Source: Zizania palustris
Taxonomy: Eukaryota > Streptophyta > Magnoliopsida > Poales > Poaceae
Reading direction: 5' to 3'
DNA: 64,000 nt
NCBI GenBank assembly: GCA_019279435.1
Contig: JAAALK010000286.1
Location: forward strand, 24,695,931 to 24,759,930
This document shows, in pieces, positions 22,939-32,492 of the stretch. Under the pieces are notes generated by a model. That model made no database searches. It saw only the letters and a list, made by a program, of their open reading frames with translations, and had not been told where the DNA came from. How positions within the stretch are numbered: position 1 is the stretch's first letter; each line of letters opens with the position of its first letter. Position numbers and translations under genes: made by a program.

Positions 22939-23329
22939 GGTAACTTCCATCGGCTTTGACCATAGCCGACGGAAGTTAGCTGGTTTCGGCCACGTGGGCA
23001 GAAAGGCTAACTTCCGTCGGCTTTGGCCCTAGCCGACGGAAGTTAGCTGCCCCTAACTTCTGTCGGCCAGTCTGGCCGACGGAAGTTAGAGCCCCCCTGT
23101 TGACGTGGCAGAGTTCGGGGCTAACTTCCGTCGGCCACGTCAAGCCGACGGAAGTTAGCTAACTTCTGTCGGCGGCCGACGGAAGTTAGCTAACTTCCGT
23201 CGCCTCGCTTCCATCGGCCAAAGGCCGACGGAAGTTAGCGTTTTGCCGACGGAAGTTGGCTTCTTCCGTCGGGAAAGGGCTAACTTCCGTCGGCTTTGGC
23301 CGACGGAAGTTGCCTGGATTGTTGTAGTG
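22939..23329. repeat. CACTA subterminal inverted repeat cluster
   Basis: ACTTCCGTCGGC and its complement GCCGACGGAAGT alternate at least ten times in both orientations, with spacers such as TTTGGCC and CACGTGG. Arrays of this kind bind the element-encoded protein at CACTA ends. The strand could fold into several stacked hairpins. Confidence 0.9.
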
Positions 23330-25409
23330 GAAGGAGGGTGAAGCAGGAGTACTCCGACCATCGGCAGCCACCCCTTCGACTAGAACCGCAGTGGCGGAGG
23401 CAACCTCGGTGGTCGAGGCTGCCACTGCAGGAGTGACCTTCGTCGCCAACTCCGTCCCGGCAAGTACATCGTCCACCCCGAAAGACACATTCTCCGCCGC
23501 CAAGTTCGGAGCCTCCAGAGGCGCGGGAGGGTCCACTTGAATAGCAGCCTCCGAAGATGCAGGAACTTCGGACGCCACCAAAGCATCAACACCCGAAGAG
23601 GTACCTATTTCGATAACAAAATTAATAAGCATGTTTTCACAGATAGCAGACAGGTATTGGTTAAAAAAGGGGGAGCTTCGGAAAGAACCTCTGGGAGCTT
23701 TGTGGGGAAGGATTGCTGGATCCTCCAAGACCTCGTACATCTGAAGGATGTCGGCGAAGTCATCCCCCGAGGTCCTAACCTCAACATTTCCAGCCGGAGC
23801 CACGATCTCCGCCGGGACCGCCTCGGGTGCAGGCAAGTTGGGAGTAGGAGAGTCTGATTCCACTTGCACGACAACAGGCGCAGGGGGAACAGTTGGAGTC
23901 ACGCTTACTACCTCCCTGACGGAGGTTCTAGGGGGGACCTCCCCTATGTCTTCGTCGTCCAGGAGGTAGGCTTCGAAAGCCGCCGCTGTCTGGCCGTCAG
24001 AGTCCTCTACCTCTTCGGAGGCTGAGCTTTGCGCGCCTGGCGACGAAGCAGACGAGGCAGGCGCCAACTGCGAAGGGTGCTTCGCTACCTTCTTCTTCCG
24101 GAGCGGCTGCTTGCCAGCCTTCTTAGAGGGCTCGGCAGCGGCTTTCCTTTTGCGAACAACCGCTCCGGTCGGGGCGAAGTCAGGAAGATTCGGGGCTCCA
24201 TTCCAAGAGCTCTCCACACCATGTTGGATCGCTCCCAGCTCCCCACCAGCTCTAACCTTCTTTGCCTCTCGGCTACAGAAGGGGCTCCGAGAATCCATTC
24301 GGTGGCCCGAACTATGTCTTCCGGAGCCAATGCCAGAGGCGCCGCTGAAAGAAAAAGGTATGAAAGTATGAGTATAATTGATTTCTTCATCTAATATGAT
24401 GCTGCAGGGAGTAAAGTTTACCTAAGTTTCGGAGGTCCCCCTCCGAGGCCTGTGGGAACACGATCGGCCAGTTGGCTCCGAGGGGAGGGATCCGAAGGGC
24501 GACGAACTCCTCGGCTAGGTCGCGCATGCTCATGCGACGAGCCACCGAAGTGAGCAGCCCTAGTCTCGTCGAGAGCAGGGTAGGGTTCGGAAAGATGTCC
24601 GTCTCCTTCCGGAACCAGATCTCCTGGAGAGGGCCAGCGAGGGGGGAGTCCTCTCCGACTTCGGCATAAAACCACCGAAGTATCCAGTTTGTGTACCACC
24701 TGTCGTTTATAGCTTTTGCAGGGAAGTGGAGGGCATGCTCCTTCCGTAGCTGGAAATTGACGCTGTCGAAGGCTATCGTCACCTTGGAGTCCCCAAGCCC
24801 GTCTTGTGGCTTCGGTTGGCATATGGCTTCGTGGGTCACGGCGAAGATGTCGGAGCGTCCTTCGCATCCCTCTGCCCGGAGCACCCATTCGAAGATGGCT
24901 AAGCGGGCGATAGTGTTGGGGGACAGCTGAGGCAGAGTTATGTGGAACAAGTCCAGTACCTCCACCAAGAAGTCCACTACCGGCAGCCCCAAGCCTGCTT
25001 CGAAGAACGCTTTGAAGACCACCACTTCTCCGCTTCGAGGCCTTGGGGTTGATTCCGAGCCAGGGACCCGAGTCCTCAGCCCAGCGCCTAGCTTTCCGTC
25101 TACGACCTCTTCTATAGATTCGGCGGTGCTCATGGATTGGCCGATGATGAAGCTCTGGGAAATCTTCTTCTTGGAGGGCGGACGGAGTGCCCAAGGATTC
25201 TTGGGCCAGGCACCGCTTGGAGTCCCCGCCATTGCCGCTGCTGCCAATGTAGCCCACGCCTGCCTCTGCGCCATGGTGTTGGCCGCTGCCGGAGTAGTGT
25301 GGCTAGTTCTCGCCATCGCGCTCGAGTGCTCAAGAGTTTGGAAGATTGGGGGAAAGGTGAATCGCAGGTGATGAATGCGGTAAAAAATTTCGGTTAACCC
25401 CTGTCTTTT

Positions 25410-25420
25410 CCTTTTATAAC
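25410..25420 (-). promoter_or_regulatory. TATA box of the Tat1 antisense gene
   Basis: On the minus strand GTTATAAAAGG lies about 95-105 bases before the ATG at 25316 and outside the LTR. The Tat2 gene has CTATAAATAG at a similar distance. Upstream on this strand, GCCGTTA-type motifs occur three times (plus-strand TAACGGC near 25553-25587). Confidence 0.6.
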
Positions 25421-25812
25421 CGTGTGTCCAGAACTACTCTTCGATTGGTTTCACACTGCAGGTTCGATTTCCGTCACCGACAAGTGGGTCTGGTAATTGG
25501 AATGGCGTACAACCACTGTAAAAATCGACCATTACCTTTTTTGCAGAGTGTAACGGCTACTTGTGCTGTAACGGCTACATTTAACGGCGCTCCACGACGT
25601 TCGCACTTCGAGACCATTCTCTTCCCAACGTGCATTCCTACTGCATCAAGAACCCGAAGGGGGGGGGGTTCGAACGCATTGGGCTCGAAGTCCTCGGCTA
25701 AGTCACAGCATGCCCAAAACCTCTTTAAGCCTCAGAAAATAGAAATGTTCCTTCTGTATACTGCCTTCTTTCTAAACAGGTCAACTACAGAGAGGCGTAT
25801 TCGAGGGGCTAC

Positions 25813-26307
25813 TGTTGGGGGAAATTACTCCATTTCCAGGACTTAAAGATTAATCCTTCAAAGGTTGATGAGGACTCTGAAGCTGGTGAACTGTTGTTCA
25901 AAGCGTGCGTCGTCACGCCGAAGGGTGCAACGGTGCGGAGCCCTGGAGAACCCTCCGAATGGAAGATGGAGGCCTCGAAGCCAAAGGACATGATTGATTG
26001 GATGTCTAGCTTATCCATCTACCTTGTAGTACTTTACCGTATATAACCTTGTTTACGGTACCGAATTGTTTCCACTATGTCGGTTGTAATCTAGGGGTAA
26101 ATAGGTCTTTTCCTTATGCTTTTTCCCCTATAAATACCCCCCTTTGTACCTTGTAAAAGGCATTGGGAACAAGTTGTTCATTCACACTCATTCGGACCAC
26201 TTGAGTTATTATCCTTTTCGGAGGCTCAAGGTAGTCCTAAAGCACAAACTCCCTGTTTGTCCGTTCTTGGTCTCAGAGAACCTGTTGGCGTAACATTTGC
26301 GCCAACA
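25813..26307 (+). repeat. Tat1 3' LTR
   Basis: 495 bp, the same length as the 5' LTR, from TGTTGGGGGAAATTACTCC to GCGCCAACA, preceded by the purine-rich CGAGGGGCTAC. TATA box CTATAAATAC is at 26128-26137. It is followed by the AGTAC target duplication. Confidence 0.95.
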
Positions 26308-26312
26308 AGTAC

Positions 26313-26590
26313 TTTTGTACTCATACCCGTTGGACAAACACTTCAGAGGCTGCGTACTACGAGGAGGATGGTCTGGAGTAGCGACCTAGTCAAGAAAACG
26401 ATCTTGAAGAAGGCGTTCGTCATGCAATTCTACTTTTATTATTGTTTTTATTAAACTCTGATGTAATAAATATGGTCTGCGTACCATGAATACTTGTCGT
26501 ATGTACGATTATCGCATGATGAACCTCTTGTATTATTGTTTTTTTATGAAATTCAATAATGTTCCGATTTCGATAAATCGGGGCGCCACA
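26313..26590 (+). repeat. Tk1 3' LTR, right part
   Basis: Resumes the Tk1 LTR after Tat1, matching 4362-4638 and ending GGGGCGCCACA. GTAAT, the Tk1 target duplication, follows at once. Confidence 0.93.
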
Positions 26591-26595
26591 GTAAT

Positions 26596-27397
26596 CGCCC
26601 GGCGTCCATTTGAGGAGGGGTCCATGGCGGCTAGGGGATTTCGCTAGGGTTTTCACGGTAGGCGGGATTTGGGGGTGACGACGCGATGGGGAAGATGGAT
26701 CTGACGAGAGGGTCCGCCGGTCAGTGGGTGCAAGTGCGGGCGCAGGTGAGGCAGACGATGCCGAAATGTGGGATCCACCAGATATCGAGAGGGGACGTGG
26801 CACGAGTGCGGGAGAGGTGGCTGATAGGTGGTGGCCAAGGCAGGGCGCAGGTGTGCGCGGGAGAGAGGAGGCGGCGTCGACATGTGGGTCCTGCATGTCA
26901 GTGAGGTCGGGGTGGATTGGTCTGGGCTGGAGAGAGAAACAAGCGAGGAGGCCCAGTAGTATTTAAAATTGTTTTTTCTGATAAAAATAATTCTAGAAAT
27001 TCACTTATAAAATATGAGCCTTCAGCAAAGGTTATAAAAATTTGTAAAAACTCTCAAAAGTATGTTTTGGCCTTATGAATCTAACATAATTTTCTCAGCT
27101 CAAAATTTGAATTATTTCTTCCTGTTTTCATTTATTTGGACATTTTCAGTTTATCCAAAAATCACAAATAATCCCTTTCTTGAGGAAATAAATTTGCTGA
27201 AATTTTTTTATTTGGAGGCCTCTTTTGGTTCAAACCTAATTAATTTATTTCAATTCAATAAAACTTTTTATTACTTTATTTTATTTTTCCCTGAGTTTTT
27301 CCAATTAATCCCACCATTTTATTATCCAAGCTAATTTATTCCTTTCAAAATTATATTTTCTCCAACTTATTTAATTTAGAAAATTTAGGGTGTTACA
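26596..27397 (-). mobile_element. Minus-strand solo LTR, proximal part
   Basis: On the minus strand the LTR begins TGTAACACCCTAAATTTTC at 27397. It is AT-rich for the first 400 bases, then GC-rich towards 26596, and continues at 1202-874 beyond Tk1. AT-rich frames such as that at 27062-27334 recur in the 38446-38718 copy only because of the duplication and show no protein features. Confidence 0.7.
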
Positions 27398-27805
27398 AAT
27401 CTAACTACCTTAACAAGAATCTCACCAAGAGATGTGTATGTCAAGCAACCCCCTGGCTTTGAACATCCCAAGTACCCCTATAGAGTCTTTAAACTTCACA
27501 AAACTTTATATGGGCTCATGCAAGCTCCTAGGGCTTGGTAGGACTGCCTTATGAACTTCTTGGTTGAGCACGGGTGCAAAATGGGCTTTGTTGATAAGAC
27601 CTTGTTCACTCTCATGCATGGCAAAGACTTTTTACTTGCTCAGATTTATGTTGATGACATAATCTTTGGTGGTTCATCTCATACTCTTGTGACCGAGTTT
27701 GCTGAATCTATGAACAGGGAATTCGAAATGTCGATGATGGGCGAGCTGACCTTCTTCCTTGGTTTGCAAATCAATCAAAGCAAACAAGGAACTTTTGTAC
27801 ATTAG
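27398..27805 (+). pseudogene. SIRE1 reverse transcriptase fragment
   Basis: A copia RT missing its N-terminal part. It reads DVYVKQPPGFEHPKYPY, LYGLMQAPRAW, DKTLFTLMHGKDFLLAQIYVDDIIFGGSS (catalytic VDD) and MMGELTFFLGLQINQSKQGTF. TAG replaces the Tyr codon after APRAW (27539), and TAG at 27803 replaces a Gln codon. The sequence before 27435 does not continue the RT. The gap to the gag fragment at 873 means protease, integrase and the start of RT were deleted. Confidence 0.88.
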
Positions 27806-28585
27806 ACAGATGCAAAACCACTTTCTACCCTAATGGGTACTTCAGTTGCGCTACATCCAGATGAAGATAGAGAAGAAGTGGACCAGAAAGAGTTTCAGAG
27901 CATGATCGGCTCCCTTCTCTACTTGACAGCTATGAGGTCAGACATACACTTTGCAGTATGTCTATGCTCTCGTTATTAGGCTTCTCTAATGGCTTCACCT
28001 CGTCAAGCTGTCAAGCGCATTCTAAGGTATCTCAAGCACACTCTTGAATTTGGCATTTGGTACTCTGCATCATCTTCATTATGCTTGAGATGTTTTTCTG
28101 ATGCTGATTTTGCTTGATATTGTATTGATCAAAAGAGTACATCTGGGACATGTCATTTTCTGGGTTCTTCTCTTGTGTGTTGGTCTTCTCGCAAATAGTC
28201 TAGCGTTGCACAGTATACAACCAAGGCTGAATATGTAGCTGCCGATAGCTGTTGCGCACATATTTTGTGGATGGTTTCTACTTTGCGGTATTTTGGGTTG
28301 GATTTTAAGGGTGTTCCACTATTTTTTGATAACACGAGTGCAATCATCTTAGCAAACAACCTAGTACAGCATTCTAGGACCAAACACATTGACATTGGTT
28401 ATCATTTCTTAAGAGATCACAATGAGAAGGGTGATATCGATTTGCGCTTTGTTGATACCCATAACCAGCTTGTAGATATTTTTACCAAGCCTCTCGATGC
28501 TTCACCCTTTGCATTTTTAGAGGAGAGCTTGACATTTATCATCCTTATGGCATCATGTGAGGGGGAGTTGTGTAGCATTACATAA
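27806..28585 (+). pseudogene. SIRE1 connection and RNase H
   Basis: Continues the RT with EEVDQKEFQSMIGSLLYLTA, ASPRQAVKRILRYLKHTLEFG, FSDADFA, STSGTCHFLGSSLVCWSSRK and the C-terminal block HSRTKHIDIGYHFLRDHNEK...VDIFTKPLDAS. Stops lie at 27977 (TAG), near 28117 (TGA, expected Gly) and 28196 (TAG). The RNase H Asp in DADFA is kept. The pol frame closes near 28560 with a GGGGGAG tract, typical for sireviruses. Confidence 0.88.
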
Positions 28586-29540
28586 GCTTCTGTAATATGA
28601 TTAATTGCTTTTACAAGTACATGCTTTATTATGCCTTTACAATACTGTCTTGTACTACTGTTGATTATGCTTGGCTTGAATGCATCTAATACCTGACTTG
28701 AGCATGTCTTTTGTTTGCGAAACCTTGGAAATGGTCACTACTTAGTTTGGAAACTAGCATGAATAGGTTAGAGTTCATTTGCTATCTTTTACATACCCGA
28801 TAGGTAGGTCCTTTTTCACTTGGATGCTAATACACAACTTGATTATATTATGCTGAAAATTAAAGTGTATACCATAGCACTTTGTTCTAGACTGCATACC
28901 ATAGCACTTTGGTATGAACTGTGACATTGAAGTGTATATCAAGACCATTGTTTTAAGCTTCTGATGGTATCAGCCTAGGCTTAGCTTGGTCGGTTAGCAT
29001 AAGATTGACTTGCAAATAACCCCTGACACATAAATGAAAATTAAAAAGTTTAAATCCTTTGCATATCAAGTTTGCTGAAGCTCCTTGTCGTGGGATATGC
29101 TTATCTAGTTAGTATTTGATTAGGTTTTGCATCTCTTACCTTGCCATGTCTAGTATGTTAGTCTGAGTAGTGAGGTTTTTATTTGCTAAAATTTGAAAAT
29201 GCTTGCTCATGCTGTTACATAGATTGCATACATCTGAGATTTGTACTTTAATTGGACTTAATCATATTCCAGAAGCATTGCATTTACACTTTATCCTCAC
29301 ATCTCATGTTGCTATCTTGAGGTCTGCATTGCCAAAGGGGGAGAGTTCATGTGATTTAGTTATTTTCCTCGCTCACTTGATTGCTTTTAAGTTTGAGTTT
29401 TGTTTTTTTGCTCTACCATCAATTTTTATCAAGTGACATGCTTTTTTCTCTATCTAGAGCTTTCAAGGTTACTTGTGTGCTGAATTTGTTTTTAATTCAT
29501 TTTATCTTGGAGTTGTCAATGCACTCATTATGGGGGAGAT
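28586..29540 (+). other. SIRE1 3' untranslated region with polypurine tracts
   Basis: No gene is supported here. It holds the long non-coding stretch found between pol and the 3' LTR in sireviruses. Purine tracts are GAGGGGGAG (28557-28567), AAAGGGGGAGAG (near 29336) and GGGGGAGAT (29532-29540) at the LTR edge. A near-direct repeat with ACCATAGCACTTTG occurs twice near 28872-28912. Confidence 0.75.
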
Positions 29541-30191
29541 TGAGAAACCAAGTGAGGCTTTCATGGTGGTTCTAGTGTTATGATGAGTGATTGACGAAGT
29601 TGGCTATAGTGATTGTTGGTTGTCTGTGTATGGGTTGCATGGAGGTGTGCGTTTTGCTTGTCTCGTGTGTGTAGGGTTAAGATGCTTGTCAACTGTTTAT
29701 GGCGAATGATAAGGGTTAGATAGGGAGTCTAATACCAGATGGTCGAGGATGCTAGTTGAAGTTGAAGGTGACCTCAGGCGTACGCATGGAGACGAAACGA
29801 GACATGGGAGAATTGTTAATTAAGACGAAGTGTTGATCAAGTAAGCGAAAGGGAAGCCAGTGCAAGTGACAAGGTGGCTAGAGGGATTGAGAGCGGGAGA
29901 GACATGCTGGCAGTCGAGTTCGCGGACTGACGACACATATCGAAGATCTGGGAGGCTTTGTCGGTTTTTGCTAAAAACCGTCTTTATCTCAAAATATTTT
30001 TAATTCCAATAAATTGGAGTTAATTTTTCGTTTAGTATCTTAGATTAAGTGTAATATTTTAGTATTTTTTGGAATTTTCAAATTCTGAAAATATATTAAA
30101 TGAATAGAGTCAATGTTGTAATAAATTAGAGTAAACATTAATGTATTTTTAGAATTTGTAATTCTAAAAATACATTATAGCATTTTGGTAA
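29541..30191 (+). repeat. SIRE1 3' LTR, proximal part
   Basis: Begins TGAGAAACCAAGTGAGG right after the purine tract and resembles 62821 onward (SIRE4). It contains a palindrome-like segment TTTTTAGAATTTGTAATTCTAAAAA. It is cut at 30191, after GGTAA, by SIRE2. The SIRE4 LTR continues with GGTAAATACC at the corresponding place. Confidence 0.85.
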
Positions 30192-32492
30192 TGTAGGACC
30201 GAAAATGGCGACCAGAGGGGGGTGAATGGGAGCTTTTAAAATTTTAGACTAAAAATAGCTTTCTGTTTTAATTCTATCTTCTGCGAAACAGGCTTTGAAC
30301 ACACCCTTCGAAGTTCTGGTTCGGAGGTATTTTACAGCTCCGAACACAGGCTTCGCAAAGAGCAAAAGTTCGAAGCAAAGAAGACTTCGCTCCACCCACA
30401 ACCCCGAAAATTCAGCTCTGCTAAGTCAGTGCAGGCTCCGCACACAGGGTGCCTTCGAGCAGGATTCGCACTTCACCCTTCGCAAGAGCGGACTTCCCTC
30501 TGAGGACTTTGATCAGCTCTGCTAAGTCAGTGCAGGATCAGCACACGTACTAGGTGCCTTCGAGCGGGCTTCACACTTCACCCTTCGCAAGAGCAGACTT
30601 CCCCCTGTGGACTTCGGCCAAATACTCAGCGGCAGCAACTAGTGCTAGGCTTCGTACGTCGAAGGTCTAAACGCACACTGAACAGACTTCGTTGAGGACT
30701 TCGACACGGGAAGAAAATGGGATTCGACTCAAGTCAAGCAGTGCTTCGCTAGTAATCAGAGAGGTCTAGCCTCCAGTTTACACAGAGCGCACACACACTA
30801 AAAAACACACACTTCCCACAAACAGACTTCTCACACACTTCTCCAGACGATTCAAAACAGAACTTCACTCAGGAAGAAGAAGGTGTACAGAGGAATCAAT
30901 GCAAGCAGTGCAACATAGAATACAAGTTCAAGCACAAATGAGAACAGAATCAAAGTTTCATTACTTGAACAGGGAACACAAAAAGAACTCACAAACTGAA
31001 TACAGAGAGTGTGGCGGCTAGCACAGGAGTTCTACAATGGCTGCTCAAAGTGTTAATGTGACCTAGCCAGCCTCCACTATTTATAGGCACTATTCAGCCC
31101 TGTGAATAGACTACTTTACCCCTAGGGTTTACACTGTTTTTGTCTCATCAGAACAGGGGGGTACAACTGGTAGTCTACTTTATTTGGAGGCTTCTTTTGT
31201 CAGCTTCGCAGAGGGGACAACACCAGCTTTTGCAGAGCAGACACTGTCAGCCTTTGCAGTTTTGGACCCATCTGAAGCCCCCTTCGCACGCGAGGGGTGC
31301 GGTAGCTTCGGTGAGAAGCCTTGAGCCTGATGGCCTTCGCTTCACCGAAGTCAGCCTTCGATACAGTGACGATTTTGAACCGAAGCCGTCAAAGCCCTTG
31401 GGCCTTCGCATCAACACCTCCGGAGTGGACCACCACGGCTTCGCAGCTTCTCCCAGCTCGAACTCCATCAGTCCGTGTACCGAAGCCATGCATGGTCGAA
31501 GTACCTCAAGTCAGCCTCACTCCGGAGCCAGCCTCACTCCGGAGCCAACCTCACTCCGGAGCACGCCTCACTCCGGAGCCAGCCTCACTCCGAAGTCAGC
31601 CTAGTCAGCTTTACTCCGAAGCCAGCTTCACTCCAAAGCCTACCTCACTCCGAAGTCAGCTTCACTCTGAAGTCAGCTTCACTCCGAAGCCAGCCTCACT
31701 CCGAAGCCCCACCTTCGGAGTACCACCCTTCGAAGTCCCTCCTTCGTCCAAGGCCTCCGCATGAAGCATTCCATGAGCACTTCGTCGGAGTGTCTTTCCC
31801 CGAGCACACTCCTCGACGATCCTCACCCAGACCATGCCTACGATACACCTCGACTTCTGAGACCTTCGTCGGGTATACCTTCGAGTGTCTCCCTCTGGAG
31901 CACACTTCGAACACCTTGCCTTATCGCTGAGGACTTGATCCACCATACTCCGAAGTCACTCCATTCAGAGTACCCTTCGAAGTGCCTCGCCTCCGAGGAC
32001 TTCATCTCAAAGTACCTTCACCCGGAGCCACACTCCGCACTTACTGCCTTCTCCTGGCGCAACTCGACCCGAGGTCTGACCTTGACCCCTTCACAACCTT
32101 CATGACGGAGCTCCCTGCTCCCCTGGCATCAAGCCTCACGCTTGACCCAGGTTCACCTGCTACGAACCGTCCGTCGCCTCCGAAGTCACCTGCGCACCAT
32201 AGAAAAACAGAAAAGTGTATCCAGTATCCCGAAGACCTCTCCGGGTAAACATCCTCTGATACACACTTCGGTGTACCGCCCAAAGTATCGAACCCTTCAC
32301 TACAACTCAGTCATCGTGTAATGTCGGACCCCTCCGAAAGGCACACTCCACTGCAACAGCTGCAGCAACCAGAACCCACTGAACCCTTCGGTGAAACCAC
32401 CTCCAAACCCCTTCGGAGGGACCCCTTCGAATCAGAGGATAAAATCTGTCAATCACTCATCACAGACTCTGAAACCAACCCTTGGTTTCTCA
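30192..32492 (-). repeat. SIRE2 3' LTR
   Basis: Minus-strand LTR from TGAGAAACCAAGGG (32492) to CGGTCCTACA (30192), 2301 bp. It aligns with SIRE3 LTRs over blocks such as the GGCATCAAGCCTC segment near 32130 and the end with GGCGACCAGAGGGGGG. A TATA box is at 31077-31086 (plus CTATTTATAG). It is longer than the SIRE3 LTR partly because of the 16-bp repeats at 31511-31709. Frames here are not genes. Confidence 0.88.
31511..31709. repeat. 16-bp minisatellite inside the SIRE2 LTR
   Basis: About 12 tandem variants of CAGCCTCACTCCGGAG, changing to CAGCTTCACTCCGAAG towards the right. The SIRE3 LTRs have only one or two such units at the matching place (near 47620-47660 and 56430-56480), so this is an expansion specific to SIRE2. 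Confidence 0.9.

Larger units (their letters stand above)
22014..23329 (+). mobile_element. 3' fragment of a CACTA DNA transposon
   Basis: The right end TTGTTGTAGTG (23319-23329) is the inverse of the CACTACAACAA terminus of CACTA elements, preceded by dense ACTTCCGTCGG subterminal repeats. GAA follows the end (23330-23332) and also precedes 22014, which fits a 3-bp target duplication, but no CACTA terminus is visible at the left, so the 5' part is lost or altered. It interrupts the antisense gene of Tat1 between VADGRSTPASPS and GRGKSISS. It is absent from the 35191-41895 copy only because that copy starts further right. Confidence 0.82.
20264..25316 (-). pseudogene. Tat1 antisense accessory gene, spliced, broken by a CACTA element
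   Basis: A multi-exon gene opposite to gag-pol. Exon 1 (25316-24422) encodes an N-terminal tail and a conserved block with VVVFKAFFEAGLGLPVVDFL, ARLAIFEWVLRAEGC and MSMRDLAEEF; it resembles the plant 'putative gypsy type transposon' domain (Pfam Transposase_28). Intron 24421-24345 is GT-AG, phase 1. Exon 2 has a GSWERSNMVWRALGM motif, a basic KRK/KKAGK region and an acidic, Pro-rich linker. Intron 21750-21677 is GT-AG. Exon 3 is a long coiled coil (VEVNRLKRKVTTLQTALNDS). The end is acidic (SSSSEPIDWSDSEY). Defects: a 1-bp deletion near 24190 relative to the copy at 35580, TAG near 21248, TGA near 20470, and CACTA DNA at 22014-23329. Function unknown. Confidence 0.8.
13387..26307 (+). mobile_element. 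Tat1, Tat-lineage Ty3 retrotransposon with antisense gene
   Basis: This is a 12.9-kb element with two 495-bp LTRs, a tRNA-Asp type primer site, gag, protease, RT, RNase H, a second archaeal-type RNase H, integrase, a 3' region with 118-bp tandem repeats, and a spliced gene on the opposite strand (20264-25316). Dual RNase H is the mark of the Tat lineage (relatives include Grande and cinful/zeon types). The LTRs differ at about 19 sites by eye. It is inserted in the Tk1 3' LTR, so it is younger than Tk1. Stops in gag, pol and integrase make it inactive. Its 3' third is copied at 35191-37691. Confidence 0.92.
1203..26590 (+). mobile_element. Tk1, Tekay/Del-type Ty3 chromovirus
   Basis: This is a complete but inactive LTR retrotransposon. 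Its LTRs are about 3.43 kb, both with TG...CA ends, and it has a GTAAT target duplication, a tRNA-iMet primer site, gag-PR-RT-RNaseH-IN order and a chromodomain-like C-terminus. Its 3' LTR is split by Tat1 (13387-26307); without Tat1 the two LTRs are 3436 and 3435 bp. The order of domains and the C-terminal chromodomain-like segment place it in the Tekay/Del chromoviruses, a lineage known for long LTRs. Four in-frame TAG codons, a frameshifting internal repeat and altered integrase catalytic residues make it non-autonomous. Confidence 0.9.
23805..30508. repeat. Left copy of a 6.7-kb direct duplication
   Basis: This stretch is nearly identical to 35191-41895. It covers the end of the Tat1 antisense gene, Tat1 3' LTR, end of Tk1 LTR, minus-strand solo LTR, SIRE1 pol and part of its LTR, and the first 317 bp of SIRE2. 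The left edge (ATCTCCGCCGGGACC) lies in Tat1; the right edge (CTCTGAGGACT) lies in the SIRE2 LTR. Confidence 0.93.

Noticed and set aside
22939..23329. Regular short repeats that could suggest a CRISPR array
   Set aside because: Repeats alternate in orientation with irregular spacers next to a TTGTTGTAGTG end, so they are CACTA subterminal repeats in a plant genome.
27062..27334. 90-codon frame repeated at 38446-38718
   Set aside because: AT-rich Phe/Leu/Asn-rich chance frame in a minus-strand LTR; repeated by the 6.7-kb duplication.
31140..32105. Several frames with repeated SLTPEPASLRSQPHS-like residues
   Set aside because: Products of the 16-bp minisatellite read in three phases inside the SIRE2 LTR; not a repeat protein.
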